Shown one piece after another: positions 28,208 through 37,764 of a stretch of 64,000 nucleotides of DNA. Numbering within the stretch: the stretch's first letter is position 1; the number at the start of each line of letters is the position of its first letter. The DNA comes from RI-242 sp038246255 (lineage in GTDB: Bacteria; Planctomycetota; UBA1135; GCA-002686595). Under the pieces are notes generated by a model. That model was not told the DNA's origin and searched no databases. It saw only the letters and a list, made by a program, of their open reading frames with translations. The stretch lies in contig JBBRWC010000007.1 in assembly GCA_038246255.1 (NCBI GenBank), forward strand, positions 1-64,000. Direction: 5' to 3'. The translations under genes and the position numbers were made by a program.

Positions 28208-29863
28208 ATGGATCACCCGTTCATTCGCGTTGCCGCGGTCCTGGCCGCCGCTGCTGTGATGGGTGTGGTCGCGGTGGCGGCGCGCCAACCGCTGATCGTC
28301 GGGTTCATCGCGACGGGAATACTCGTCGGCCCCGCCGGGTTCGGTTGGGTGACGGGTGCCGAGGGCGGAGGCATGGAGCTCGGCCTGCTCGCGGACCTTG
28401 GGATCGCGGTGCTGCTGTTCCTGGTCGGGCTGAAACTTGATCCTAAGCTCGTCCGCAGCACGGGGCCCGTCGCGCTCGCCACCGGCCTCGGCCAGGTGCT
28501 GTTCACGTCCGTCGTCGGCTTTGGCATCGCGCTGGCCCTTGGCCTCGAATGGTTGCCCGCGTTGTACGTCGCGGTTGCCCTGACGTTCAGTTCGACGATC
28601 ATCATCGTCAAGCTCCTTTCAGACAAACGCGAGCTCGACGACCTGCACGGACGCATCGCCGTCGGATTCCTGATCGTCCAGGACATCGTGGTGGTTATCG
28701 CGCTGATCACGATCGCGTCGATCGGCGCGGCGGATTCGGACAACCTCTCGACCGCGCTCGGCACCACCCTTTTGAAGGTCGCGGGGTTCGTGGGCAGCGT
28801 GTGGCTCGCCATGCGCTTCGTGCTGCCGCGTTTTTTGGGCTGGCTGTCGCACAATCGCGAACTGCTGCTGCTGTTCGCGCTTTCCTGGGCGATTGCGCTC
28901 GCAGGCGCCGCTCAAGCACTGGAGTTTTCCGCGGAGGTAGGCTCGTTCCTCGCCGGATTTGCCCTCGCATCGACGCCCTACCGCGAAGCCATCGCGTCGC
29001 GTCTCATCGCCCTGCGGGATTTCCTGCTCCTGTTCTTTTTCATCCAGTTGGGCGCGGAACTGGAGCTTGAGGCGACCGGCGCACTATTTGGCGAAGCCCT
29101 CGTCCTGTCGGTCTTCGTGCTGATCGGCAACCCGCTGATCGTGCTCGCGATCATGGGCGCGATGGGGTACCGCGCGCGCACGGCGTTCCTCGCGGGCCTG
29201 ACGGTGGCCCAAATCAGCGAGTTTTCGCTGATCCTCGTGGCGCTGGGCCTGTCGTTTGGGCATGTGGACCGCTCGATCCTCGGACTCGTCACGACGGTTG
29301 GCCTCATCACGATCGGCTTGTCGACGTACATGATCCTGTACTCAGGTCCGATCCACGATCGCATCGGCCCGTGGCTGAAAGTGTTCGAGCGCAAGAAACT
29401 CGTGCGGGCGGAGCTCGAGCACGACGCGAGCGGCGAGGTCCTCGACGCCATCGTCATCGGCCTGGGCCGCCACGGTCGGTACGTGGCCGAATCCCTGCTG
29501 GAGCGCGGTCGGCGTGTCTTGGGCGTCGATATCGATCCCGATGCGCTAGAAGCGAGCCGGCGCGCGGGCATGGCGGTGCTGTTTGGCGACGCCAGCGAGC
29601 CCGAACTGTGCGCCGCTTTGCCGCTCGAGCACGCTCGCTGGGTCATTTCGACGGTGCCCCGGGCGGACGCCGCGCTCGCGCTCGTGCACGGCCTGCGCGC
29701 CGTGGGATACCGCGGCCAAGTCGTAATGACGGCCCACGCGCCGGGCGACGAAGCCCGCTTCAAGGCGGCGGGCGCCGACGTGGTCCTCACCCCGTACGCG
29801 CTCGCAGCGGACCACCTTCTCGACCAGGTCTGTGGGCGGGACGGCGCGCAGGACAGCGGCTGA
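28208..29863 (+). CDS. CPA2 cation:proton antiporter with RCK domain
   Basis: A 551-residue monovalent cation:proton antiporter of the CPA2 (KefB/KefC-like) family. About 12 membrane segments fill residues 5-390, including QPLIVGFIATGILVGP, LFLVGLKLDP and the crossing-helix region with FSAEVGSFLAGFAL. A C-terminal TrkA-N/RCK domain starts at about residue 415 (AIVIGLGRHGRYVAESLLERG, then GVDIDPD), binding NAD(H) or a nucleotide that gates transport. It should export K+ or Na+ in exchange for protons. It stands alone with no ancillary flavoprotein like KefF/KefG. Confidence 0.92.
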   Translation: MDHPFIRVAAVLAAAAVMGVVAVAARQPLIVGFIATGILVGPAGFGWVTGAEGGGMELGLLADLGIAVLLFLVGLKLDPKLVRSTGPVALATGLGQVLFTSVVGFGIALALGLEWLPALYVAVALTFSSTIIIVKLLSDKRELDDLHGRIAVGFLIVQDIVVVIALITIASIGAADSDNLSTALGTTLLKVAGFVGSVWLAMRFVLPRFLGWLSHNRELLLLFALSWAIALAGAAQALEFSAEVGSFLAGFALASTPYREAIASRLIALRDFLLLFFFIQLGAELELEATGALFGEALVLSVFVLIGNPLIVLAIMGAMGYRARTAFLAGLTVAQISEFSLILVALGLSFGHVDRSILGLVTTVGLITIGLSTYMILYSGPIHDRIGPWLKVFERKKLVRAELEHDASGEVLDAIVIGLGRHGRYVAESLLERGRRVLGVDIDPDALEASRRAGMAVLFGDASEPELCAALPLEHARWVISTVPRADAALALVHGLRAVGYRGQVVMTAHAPGDEARFKAAGADVVLTPYALAADHLLDQVCGRDGAQDSG

Positions 29864-29923
29864 TCGCCGCGGGCGGCGCCGCGTATTCTTTTGGGCCGCG
29901 GGCGGACGGCCTGCACCCCGCCC

Positions 29924-31402
29924 GTGCTGTTCAGCACCCCCCCATTCCTGTATGGATTTTTGCCGCTGGTGCTGGCGGGGTATTTCGTCGCTACGTGGAT
30001 CGGGAAGGTCAGCGGTTTTGGTCAACGTCCGCGCAACATTTTCCTCCTCCTCGCCAGTCTGTTCTTCTACGCCTACGGCGAGAAAGACAAGCTCGCGTTG
30101 ATGATCATGTCGATCGCCGTCAACTGGGCGGTCGGCCTGTGGGTGGAGCGCGCGCGGGGATTGCGTTCTCCGGCCGGGCCCGCGAGGGGTGAGGCGAGCA
30201 TCGCCCTTTTTCTGGGGCTTGCGTTCAACGTCGGACTCCTTGGGTACTTCAAGTACGCGAACCTGGCCGTGGAGTCGTGGAACGCCCTCAACGACCCCAC
30301 CTGGGCGGTGCGTGGCTGGGCGGAAGTGGCGTTGCCGATCGGCATCAGCTTCTACACGTTCCAGGCGATGAGCTACCTCGTCGACGTGTACCGCGGCGAT
30401 GTGCGGGCGCAGCGCGATCCGCTCGACTTCGGCCTTTTCATCAGCCTGTTCCCGCAGCTCATCGCCGGGCCAATCGTGCGTTACCGCGACGTGGCCGCGC
30501 AGATCGCTGCGCGACACGTGGACCTCGCGCTGTTTGCGAGCGGCGCACGGCGTTTCCTGATCGGCCTGTGCAAAAAAGTGATCATCGCGGACCCCACCGC
30601 GGCGCTCGCTATGACCATTTTTGACCTGCCACAGGAGTCGCTTTCACCCGCGCTCGCCTGGCTCGGACTCGCCGCGTTCACGGTCGAGGCGTATTACGAC
30701 TTCTCGGGTTACTCCGACATGGCGATCGGCATGGGGCGGATGCTCGGTTTCCGGTTCCTCGAGAACTTCAACTGGCCGCTCGTCTCCCAGTCGCTCAACG
30801 AAATGTGGCGCCGTTGGCACATCAGCCTCGGCAGTTGGTTCCGCGATTACGTGTACGTGCCGCTTGGGGGCAACCGGGTTGGGAGCGTCCGCACCTACAT
30901 CAACCTCCTCATCGTGTTTGTCCTGTGTGGCCTGTGGCACGGGGCCAACTGGAACTTCGCCCTGTGGGGGCTTTGGCAGGGCCTCTTCATGGTTTTGGAG
31001 CGGCGGCGCTTTGGCCGTTGGCTCGTCGCCGCGCCACGGGTCCTGCGGCACGTGTACGTGATGGCCGTGTGGAACCTCGGTTGGGTGCTGTTTTGTTTCG
31101 ACGACCTCGCGAGCTCCGGGCGTTACGCACAGGCTCTCGTTTCGGGCGCTTCGGGGCCCGAAGCTAGCTTCCAATGGGCGCGCCTCGTCGACAACCACGT
31201 GGCGACGCTGCTGGTCCTGGGTGCGTTGGGAGCGACCCCGTGGGTGCCTGCACTCGCGCGGCGCCTTGAAACCCAACGGTTGCGTCCGTATTTGCCCTTC
31301 GTGCGTGTTGCGGCGATCCTCGGGCTTGGCGTTGCGAGCGTCGTTGCCCTCGCCGCCGCGGCGGGCGCCACCGCAACTCCATTCCTCTACTTCCGCTTCT
31401 GA
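29924..31402 (+). CDS. MBOAT family O-acyltransferase (AlgI-like)
   Basis: A 492-residue membrane-bound O-acyltransferase of the AlgI type, which moves acetyl groups across the inner membrane for acetylation of an exported polysaccharide. The two conserved histidines are His299 in WRRWHISLGSWFRDYVYVPLGG and His339 in CGLWHGANWNFALWG. The YDFSGYSDMAIGMG block is also typical. GTG 29924 gives a clean N-terminal helix. The stop overlaps the ATG of the next gene (TGATG at 31400-31404), coupling it to an AlgJ/AlgX-like partner. The glycosyltransferase and polymerase of the polysaccharide are not adjacent. Confidence 0.94.
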   Translation: MLFSTPPFLYGFLPLVLAGYFVATWIGKVSGFGQRPRNIFLLLASLFFYAYGEKDKLALMIMSIAVNWAVGLWVERARGLRSPAGPARGEASIALFLGLAFNVGLLGYFKYANLAVESWNALNDPTWAVRGWAEVALPIGISFYTFQAMSYLVDVYRGDVRAQRDPLDFGLFISLFPQLIAGPIVRYRDVAAQIAARHVDLALFASGARRFLIGLCKKVIIADPTAALAMTIFDLPQESLSPALAWLGLAAFTVEAYYDFSGYSDMAIGMGRMLGFRFLENFNWPLVSQSLNEMWRRWHISLGSWFRDYVYVPLGGNRVGSVRTYINLLIVFVLCGLWHGANWNFALWGLWQGLFMVLERRRFGRWLVAAPRVLRHVYVMAVWNLGWVLFCFDDLASSGRYAQALVSGASGPEASFQWARLVDNHVATLLVLGALGATPWVPALARRLETQRLRPYLPFVRVAAILGLGVASVVALAAAAGATATPFLYFRF

Positions 31403-32889
31403 TGCTCGAAACCAGCACAGCGCAGCGCCCGGGAAGGGTCGAGTCCATCACCCTCACCGTCCTGTTCGCGGTCCTGTTCGCGAGCCCGCTCACGGTGTGG
31501 GCGGTGCGCGGAATTCCGGACAACAGCGCGACGAAGGAGGAACGCGTCGCGGCGGCCGCTCCAACGTTGCCGACGAATTTGGACACCCTGCGCGCGTGGC
31601 CCGACGCCACCGGCGCGTGGTTTTCGGACCGCTATCCGGCCCGCGGCGAGTTGCTGCACCTGCGCGGCCGGTTGCTCTACGACATCTTCGGTGTGTCGCC
31701 CGTGGCCGCCATGCGCGCGGGGAAAGACAACTGGTTTTTCTACACCGGTCAGAACTCGTTCGAGTTTTACCGCGGTGCGGACCTGTTCGAGCCCGAGGAG
31801 TTGGACGCGTGGGTGAACCGCTTTCACGCGTGGCGCGATTGGCTCGCCGCGCGCGACGTCGATTTCCTGTTGATCACACCACCCGACAAACACCGCGTCT
31901 ACAGCGAGTTCCTGCCGGACAACACCGAGCCCGTCGGCGAACGCACGCGGCTTCACCAGTTCCTCGAAGCGCTCGCGGAGCGCACACCCGTCGAGTTCAT
32001 CGACCCCAACGCCGCGATTTTCGCCGCAAAACCCTGGGGCCTCTTGTACTTCCCGCTGGGTGTGCACTGGAACGACCGCGGCGCGTTCGTCGCGTACACC
32101 CAGGCGTTCGAACAGCTCGCGGCGAAATACGAAGGGCTGGCTCCTCATCCGATCGAGTCGTTCCACGTTGTTGACCGCGCCGCGATCGACCCTGCGTGGA
32201 CTGGCGATTCGTGGTCGGGCCGCATGCATTTGGGCGAGCGCCTGCGGCAAGAAGCCGTGCAGGTTGTGCCGAAGTTCCCGTTGCCCTACGCGATCGTTAG
32301 CTTCCAACCCAACCGCTCGGGCACGATCGACGGCGTCACACGCCACATCGACCCGAGCCTGCCGCGGATCCTGCTCGTGCGCGATTCGTTCGGCGATTGG
32401 TTTTTCCCGTTTGTCGCGCTGCACGCATCGCAGCTGGTCAGCGAGGGATTCATCCGCCACCCGGTCGAGCTCGTCGAGCTCCACCGCCCGGACCTCCTCA
32501 TCCACATGCGGCTCGAAAACGGCCTGATGGAAGTGCCGCCCGACATCCGGATCTCTGAAGACGAGATCAAACTCGCCCGCGCCTGGTTGGCGGCCGAGCC
32601 GCTCGCGGGGGGGGATGGTGCGGGGGCCGCGTTCGAGCCCGGCGTTCCGCGCCGTTTCGAAAACGTGGCCGGACCCCGGGGCGCGGTGGTGCGGGTCGAG
32701 CGCGAACCAAAAGGTGGCGCGGAAGTCTCGGTTCGTTTGGTGTTGCTGGACGGATCCGAGCGTACGGCGCGTGTGCCCGTGTGGGACGGCTGGCGCTGGT
32801 CGTTCCAGATCCTCGAAGCCTGGGAGGGCGACGCGGACGTGGAAATAGCGTGCGAGGGAGCGCTTGGGATCGAACTGCGCCTGCGGTGA
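31402..32889 (+). CDS. AlgJ/AlgX-like SGNH O-acetyltransferase
   Basis: A 495-residue protein with one N-terminal membrane anchor (about residues 17-37) and a periplasmic SGNH-like acetyltransferase domain of the AlgJ/AlgX/DltD-like group. The catalytic pieces are visible: Asp162-x-His164 in PPDKHRVYSEFLP and Ser329 in VRDSFGDWF. GVHWND (His222) is a further conserved block. It would accept acetyl groups from the MBOAT protein encoded by the overlapping upstream gene and place them on a sugar polymer in the periplasm. The last ~110 residues are a beta-rich extension with no close family name. Translational coupling to the MBOAT gene is the main functional evidence. Confidence 0.88.
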   Translation: MLETSTAQRPGRVESITLTVLFAVLFASPLTVWAVRGIPDNSATKEERVAAAAPTLPTNLDTLRAWPDATGAWFSDRYPARGELLHLRGRLLYDIFGVSPVAAMRAGKDNWFFYTGQNSFEFYRGADLFEPEELDAWVNRFHAWRDWLAARDVDFLLITPPDKHRVYSEFLPDNTEPVGERTRLHQFLEALAERTPVEFIDPNAAIFAAKPWGLLYFPLGVHWNDRGAFVAYTQAFEQLAAKYEGLAPHPIESFHVVDRAAIDPAWTGDSWSGRMHLGERLRQEAVQVVPKFPLPYAIVSFQPNRSGTIDGVTRHIDPSLPRILLVRDSFGDWFFPFVALHASQLVSEGFIRHPVELVELHRPDLLIHMRLENGLMEVPPDIRISEDEIKLARAWLAAEPLAGGDGAGAAFEPGVPRRFENVAGPRGAVVRVEREPKGGAEVSVRLVLLDGSERTARVPVWDGWRWSFQILEAWEGDADVEIACEGALGIELRLR

Positions 32890-33023
32890 AACGGGTGTTC
32901 GTGCGGCCGGGATCGTGCGAAACAGGGCCGCGTGGAGAATTCGCCGTGGCGGGCGCCAAGATGGGGGAGACCCGGCGTCGTTGTTGCGCCGAAGGACCCC
33001 GTTTTTTTGACTTCGATCCCGCC

Positions 33024-34493
33024 ATGTCGACATTCACCGCCACCTTTGCGTCCGCCGTCCTTGCCCTCGTCCCCCAGGAGCCGCAGACACCCGCGCCGGC
33101 TCAAGCACCGGCTGGGGCGTCCGCTCCCGCGCGGGGCAGCCTGACCATTTACAACGGCGACCTCGCGCTCGTGCGCGAATCCTTGGAGCTCGACCTCCAG
33201 GCTGGCATCAACCAGGTCGCGTTCGGTGGCATCACGCGGAGGCTTGAGCCCAGTTCAGTGGTCCTGCGCGGCGCCGCAGGAACAGGGGCCTTCCAAGTTC
33301 TGCGCCAGGGTTACCGCAACGATCCCGTGTCCGAGGGTTTTCTGCTCTCGCTCTTCGAAGGGCAGGTGCTCGAGTTCCTGCGGCCCGACGGATCCACGGT
33401 CGCCGGCCGCGTTGTGCGCTCGGGTTACACACCACCCCCTGCGCCAATCCGCGGGTTCGCGCCCCCGGAGCAGGGCGCGTCGTCGCCCGTCGTCGAAGTG
33501 GACGGGAAGCTGCGATTTGAGCTTCCGGGGCGGCCGCTCTTCCCCTCGCTGGGTGAGGACACCGTGCTCGAGCCGACCTTGCTGTGGGAACTCGAGGCCG
33601 AGCGCGCGGGCCGCCAGGGTTTTGAGTTGGGTTACCTCACGGGCGGCCTTGCGTGGCAGGCGGACTACAACATCGTGCTCACCGAGGGTGGCGGTCCCGC
33701 AAGCGCCGTCGGCTGGGTGACTTTGAGCAACACCAGCGGCACGGCCTTCCGCGACGTCGACGTGCAGCTCGTCGCCGGGGATGTTCGGCGTCTCGACGCG
33801 CCGTCCCCCGAGTTTGCCATGGGTCGGATGGCGATGTCCGCGAAAGACGTGGTCCAGGAGGCCTTCGACGCCTACCACCTCTATACGCTTCCGCGCGCGC
33901 TGACGCTGCGCAGCGACGAGAGTGCGCAGGTCGAATTCCTGCGCTCCGCGGCGTTGGACGTGCAAACGCGCTACGTCGCGCGCACACAGGCTCCAATCGG
34001 CGATTTCCGGCGCGAGCAGAACCTGTTTCAACTCGCAACGACGGTCGAAGTGATGCGCGAGTTCACGAACAGCGGGGCCAACGGGCTCGGTGTGCCGCTG
34101 CCGCGCGGAACCCTGCGTTTTTACCGCATGGACCGTGCGGACAAGATGCAGTTCGTGGGCGAAGCACCCCTCGACCATACTCCCGCCGATGAACAGGTCT
34201 CGGTGATGACGGGCCGAGCCTTCGACCTCGTCGCGGAGCGCCGCCGGGTTAACTTCACCCTCGACGAAAACCGCCGCCAGTCCACCGAAACCATCACGAT
34301 CGAGCTGCGCAATCGCTCGCGCGAGACCGCGCAGATCCGCGTCCAGGAGGTGCTGCACCGTTGGCACCAGAACGAGGTGGTGGAATCCCAACCGGAAGCT
34401 CGCCGGATCGACGCGTCGCACATCGAGTTCGACGTCGCACTGGCGGCGGGTGAGGTGCGGGAAGTGAACTACACCGTCCGCTACACCTGGTGA
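33024..34493 (+). CDS. Secreted DUF4139 domain protein
   Basis: A 489-residue protein with a short N-terminal signal-like segment, then a Pro/Ala-rich linker (PAPAQAPAG) and the DUF4139 beta-rich region: LTIYNGDLALVRESLEL near the start, YLTGGLAWQADYNIVL in the middle and LRFYRMDRADKMQFVGEAPLDHTPADE near the end. Proteins with this domain are found in periplasm or on the surface and have no known catalysis. ATG 33024 gives the signal peptide. It follows the O-acetylation pair by 134 bases, so a cell-envelope role is plausible but not shown. Confidence 0.8.
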   Translation: MSTFTATFASAVLALVPQEPQTPAPAQAPAGASAPARGSLTIYNGDLALVRESLELDLQAGINQVAFGGITRRLEPSSVVLRGAAGTGAFQVLRQGYRNDPVSEGFLLSLFEGQVLEFLRPDGSTVAGRVVRSGYTPPPAPIRGFAPPEQGASSPVVEVDGKLRFELPGRPLFPSLGEDTVLEPTLLWELEAERAGRQGFELGYLTGGLAWQADYNIVLTEGGGPASAVGWVTLSNTSGTAFRDVDVQLVAGDVRRLDAPSPEFAMGRMAMSAKDVVQEAFDAYHLYTLPRALTLRSDESAQVEFLRSAALDVQTRYVARTQAPIGDFRREQNLFQLATTVEVMREFTNSGANGLGVPLPRGTLRFYRMDRADKMQFVGEAPLDHTPADEQVSVMTGRAFDLVAERRRVNFTLDENRRQSTETITIELRNRSRETAQIRVQEVLHRWHQNEVVESQPEARRIDASHIEFDVALAAGEVREVNYTVRYTW

Positions 34494-34503
34494 TGGGCAG
34501 CGG

Positions 34504-34594
34504 TTGGGAACGCGGGCCCCCAGGCCCGCCTGGGCGAGGACCGGCGATGCGGGCTGCCGCGCCCCGCGCCAGGGCGGGCCGGGAAGCCCGCGCT
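34504..34594. repeat. Dispersed hairpin repeat, copy 1
   Basis: Left half (34505-34531) carries gggaacgcgggcccccagg and right half (34570-34594) carries gggcgggccgggaagcccgcg, partly complementary to each other. The same two blocks with a few changes make up the element at 48538-48650, so this is a dispersed family of GC-rich foldback elements. It lies in the 209-base gap between the DUF4139 gene and the next secreted-protein gene. Confidence 0.7.
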
Positions 34595-34702
34595 ACCAGC
34601 GGCGCACGCGCGGATCCCCCGCGACTCTTCCAGGGTTCCTGCGTTGACAGGGACGGGCCCCGTCCCATTGCATAGGAAACCTCCCGCGCGCGTGACCTCG
34701 AC

Positions 34703-35995
34703 ATGAAGACCCTTGCCGCCCTGCTCCTGTGCCTTTTCTCGATCGCCGCGGTGGCCAACTTCGGGGCGATCGCCGAAAACGACCGCCCGCTGGACGTGCT
34801 CACGCTCAGCAGCGGGAAGACCCTGGAGGGTCACCTGCTGCGTGAAACACCCGACGAGGTCGTGTTCCTCTTCCAGACGCGCACGGAGACCCACCCGAAA
34901 AACCGCGTCGAATCCCTACGCTCGCCCATTCCGCTGCTCGGCGAGTTCGTGCGCCGCGTGGAGGCCGTGCGCGCCGCAGACGTGGACGGCAACCTCGAGC
35001 TCGCCGCCTGGTGCGAGCAACAGGGTTTGACGCACGAAGCGCGCCTGTTGCGCTGGCGCGCCATCGCCGCCGATTGGTCCGACCCCCGCGCGCACGTCGC
35101 CCTCGCGCACCGCGAACGGCGCGGGGAGTGGGAAGTCCAACTCGGTCGCAAGTGGTACGGCAAGGAGCGCTTCGAGAAGGCGACTGCGGATTGGCGCGAC
35201 GCCGTCGAGGTCGAGACGTCGCTCGTCAAGGTGCGTGGCAACTTGCCCCTCGCCCGCGTCGTGGAGGCCGCGCTAGGCTGGACCCGCTACTACCACGCGT
35301 TCTTCACGGCGTGGGGCAACGACGTGGGGCTGCCTCACGCGAGCCGTTGGATGGAGATGCACCTGCACGGTGACGAGAAGAGCTTCCCCAAGGCCGGCGT
35401 CGGCGCCGCGTCCTACTTCCTCGGTGAGGAAGCACGTGTCGTCGTGGACACGACACGCACGCGCACGCTGGGCTCACCCCGCGATCGACTGGGACAGATT
35501 CTGTCTGCCACGTACGCCAATGCGCAGAACGCGCGCGGGACGGCCCCGCCGTGGCTGGCGGAGTCCCTCGCTCTTTTTCTCGCGGCCGCGCTTCCCGAGA
35601 GTGGACTTGCGGACGTCGCGCGCATCCTCATCAGCGAAATGAACTGGTTCGCGGCGCACGCGGAAGCGGAGAACCCCGACTCCCTCAACCGCATCCTTGT
35701 TGCGTCGGGCGCGGAGTTGCGCGAGGTGCCAGGCCACGAGCTGCGCATGGCGCAGGCCTACACACTTTTTGACTTCTGCTACAATGCCCGCGGCGGAGCG
35801 CTGCGCGAGAAGTTGTTCGAGTTCGCACGCGGGACGATGGCCGGACGCATCTCGCCGACGGATTTCCAGAACGCGCTCGGCATCACCAGCGGGAAGTTCG
35901 AAGCGGAATGGCTGGCGTGGGCGCGCAAACGGATGGACGAGCGCGAGTTGCGCCTCGCCGCCGAGGAATCCGCGGACGGGGGCGACGGCGTTTGA
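34703..35995 (+). CDS. Secreted planctomycete hypothetical protein
   Basis: A 430-residue protein with an N-terminal signal peptide (MKTLAALLLCLFSIAAVANF). The next part, LDVLTLSSGKTLEGHLLRETPDEVVF, is the small beta domain seen at the start of many planctomycete secreted proteins. The remainder is helical with HVALAHRERRGEW and YFLGEEARVVVDTTRT. The region WLAESLALFLAAALPE... resembles the helical part of peptidase-like planctomycete DUF1570 proteins, but no HExxH zinc motif is present. The stop codon overlaps the likely TTG start of the YihY gene. No activity can be assigned. Confidence 0.7.
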   Translation: MKTLAALLLCLFSIAAVANFGAIAENDRPLDVLTLSSGKTLEGHLLRETPDEVVFLFQTRTETHPKNRVESLRSPIPLLGEFVRRVEAVRAADVDGNLELAAWCEQQGLTHEARLLRWRAIAADWSDPRAHVALAHRERRGEWEVQLGRKWYGKERFEKATADWRDAVEVETSLVKVRGNLPLARVVEAALGWTRYYHAFFTAWGNDVGLPHASRWMEMHLHGDEKSFPKAGVGAASYFLGEEARVVVDTTRTRTLGSPRDRLGQILSATYANAQNARGTAPPWLAESLALFLAAALPESGLADVARILISEMNWFAAHAEAENPDSLNRILVASGAELREVPGHELRMAQAYTLFDFCYNARGGALREKLFEFARGTMAGRISPTDFQNALGITSGKFEAEWLAWARKRMDERELRLAAEESADGGDGV

Positions 35996-37764
35996 GCGCG
36001 GCGAACAAGGCGCCGCGGCGCGCCACCTCCACCTTGGGTAACGGCAAGAAGTCCGGCGGCGAGCGCTTTCAACGCCTGCACCGTGCGCGCGAGTGGATCG
36101 AAAGCGATATCTGGCAGCGCGACCTGGTTGGTTTGCCGACGTTTCGGCGTATCGGCCTGCACAGCCTGCGGGTTGCGTTCCTCTTGTGGCGCGGTCTGAA
36201 CGAGCACCAAAGCTTTTTCCGCGCCGCCGCGCTGACGTATATCACAGTGTTGTCGCTGGTGCCGCTGCTCGCCTTCGGGTTTGCGTTGGCGAAGGGCTTT
36301 GGCGCGTACGACTACCTACTGGAAGAAGTCGTCAACCCATTCCTCGACGGCACGTTCGGTGCACTGCCCGCCGACCAGGTGCAAGCGGGCGACGAGGGTG
36401 GCGTGGCAAACGCCCTGGTCGGATCGCAAAGCGAAAGCCCCGGGCCGGTGCGGCCCGACGCGGAGGAGGCGCTTGCGGCGAACCGCGAGGCCGCCGAAGA
36501 CGACGAGCGCGACGTCACCGCGCCGCTGGGCGCCGACGTCACCGCGCCGCTGGGCGCCGACGTCACCGCGCCGCTGGGCGCCGACGTCACCGCGCCGCTG
36601 GGCGCTAATGGCGCCGCGCCGCTGGGCGCTAATGGCGCCGCGGTCGAGGGGCCCGGTCTGCGGTCGGATCGGGGCGGCGAGCGCGAAGCCGTGGTTCCCG
36701 TCGACGACGACAAGAACCAACTGCGCGAGGCCTTCAACCAGCTCTTCCTGTTCGTTTCCGGCACCAACGTCGCCAATCTGGGGATCGTGGGCCTCATTGC
36801 GCTGGTCTTCACGGTGCTCAAGCTGATGGCGCACATCGAAGGATCGTTCAATGCGATCTGGGGTGTCGTGCGTCCGCGCACCCTGGTGCGGAAGTTCGCC
36901 GACTACCTGTCGATCGTCGCGATCACCCCGCTGCTTCTGATCGCTGCCAGTGCCCTTCGCGCCGCGCTCTCGCGCGAGGGCACGACCGCGTTCATGCGCG
37001 AGGAACTCATGCTCGGCCCAGTGGTCGAGCTCGGGCTGCGCACCGTGCCGTTCATCGGGCTGTGGCTCGGTTTCACGGTGCTGGGGCTCGTGATGCCCAA
37101 CACGCGGGTGCATCTGCGCTCGGCCATCGTGGGTGGCTTTTTCGGCGCCGCCGTCTGGAGCCTGATCCAGGTCGGCTACGTGAACTTGCAATGGGGCGTC
37201 AGCCAGTACAACGCGCTCTACGCGGGCTTTGCCGCGATTCCGCTGTTCCTCGTGTGGGTGTGGCTGTCGTGGATCGCCGTGTTGCTCGCGGCCGAGATCA
37301 GCTACGCCGACCAACACAGCGACGTCTACATGCGCCAAGCGCGCGGCGGACCGCTTGAGCCGGGCCAGCGCAGGGTCCTCGCCCTGGCGCTCGCGGTGCA
37401 GGTGGCCGAACAGTTCCTCGCGGGGGATCCGCCCGTCGAGCTCGAAACGTGGCTGGAACGCTTCGTTTTGCCGGAGAAGGAACTCGTCGACGTTTTTTGC
37501 ACCCTCGAAGGCCAGGGCATCCTGGCGCGGCTCGACCGCGACGACGGCCATGCGTGGGTGCTCGCCCGCGATCCGTCCCATCTGCGGGCAACCGATGTCC
37601 TGACCGCGATCGACGGCAAGCGCGACCACGGATTCCTGGGCGGGGATTCGCGCGCGGAGACCACCCTGATCAGCCTCGAGGAAGCGCGCGACGCGGACCC
37701 CGCTAACCGTACGCTGCGCGAGCTCGCGAACCTCGAAAGCCACCGAACCGAGCCCACCCGATGA
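35992..37764 (+). CDS. YihY/BrkB family membrane protein with repeat insertion
   Basis: A 590-residue inner-membrane protein of the YihY/BrkB (UPF0761) family, normally about 290-400 residues with six helices. The first helices follow SFFRAAALTYITVLSLVPLLAFGFALAKG (about residues 75-105). The rest of the family core resumes at residue 245 (LREAFNQLFLFVSGTNVANLG) and includes LMAHIEGSFNAIWGV and YNALYAGFAAIPLFLVWVWLSW. Between them is an acidic ~120-residue insertion holding five 8-residue repeats (DVTAPLGA x4, NGAAPLGA). A C-terminal winged-helix-like region follows the last helix. Start is the TTG at 35992 overlapping the previous stop (TTGA). The family's function is unresolved. Confidence 0.88.
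   Translation: MSAANKAPRRATSTLGNGKKSGGERFQRLHRAREWIESDIWQRDLVGLPTFRRIGLHSLRVAFLLWRGLNEHQSFFRAAALTYITVLSLVPLLAFGFALAKGFGAYDYLLEEVVNPFLDGTFGALPADQVQAGDEGGVANALVGSQSESPGPVRPDAEEALAANREAAEDDERDVTAPLGADVTAPLGADVTAPLGADVTAPLGANGAAPLGANGAAVEGPGLRSDRGGEREAVVPVDDDKNQLREAFNQLFLFVSGTNVANLGIVGLIALVFTVLKLMAHIEGSFNAIWGVVRPRTLVRKFADYLSIVAITPLLLIAASALRAALSREGTTAFMREELMLGPVVELGLRTVPFIGLWLGFTVLGLVMPNTRVHLRSAIVGGFFGAAVWSLIQVGYVNLQWGVSQYNALYAGFAAIPLFLVWVWLSWIAVLLAAEISYADQHSDVYMRQARGGPLEPGQRRVLALALAVQVAEQFLAGDPPVELETWLERFVLPEKELVDVFCTLEGQGILARLDRDDGHAWVLARDPSHLRATDVLTAIDGKRDHGFLGGDSRAETTLISLEEARDADPANRTLRELANLESHRTEPTR
36511..36648 (+). repeat. 24-bp in-frame tandem repeat in YihY gene
   Basis: Four nearly identical 24-base units (gacgtcaccgcgccgctggg + cgcc) at 36511-36606, a fifth diverged unit beginning aatggcgcc at 36607 and a partial sixth. 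Units are in frame and encode DVTAPLGA/NGAAPLGA. Near identity at DNA level indicates recent expansion. Confidence 0.92.

Noticed and set aside
36511..36648. CRISPR-like array
   Set aside because: Units are contiguous 24-bp coding repeats without spacers inside a membrane-protein gene. No array or Cas gene is in the window.
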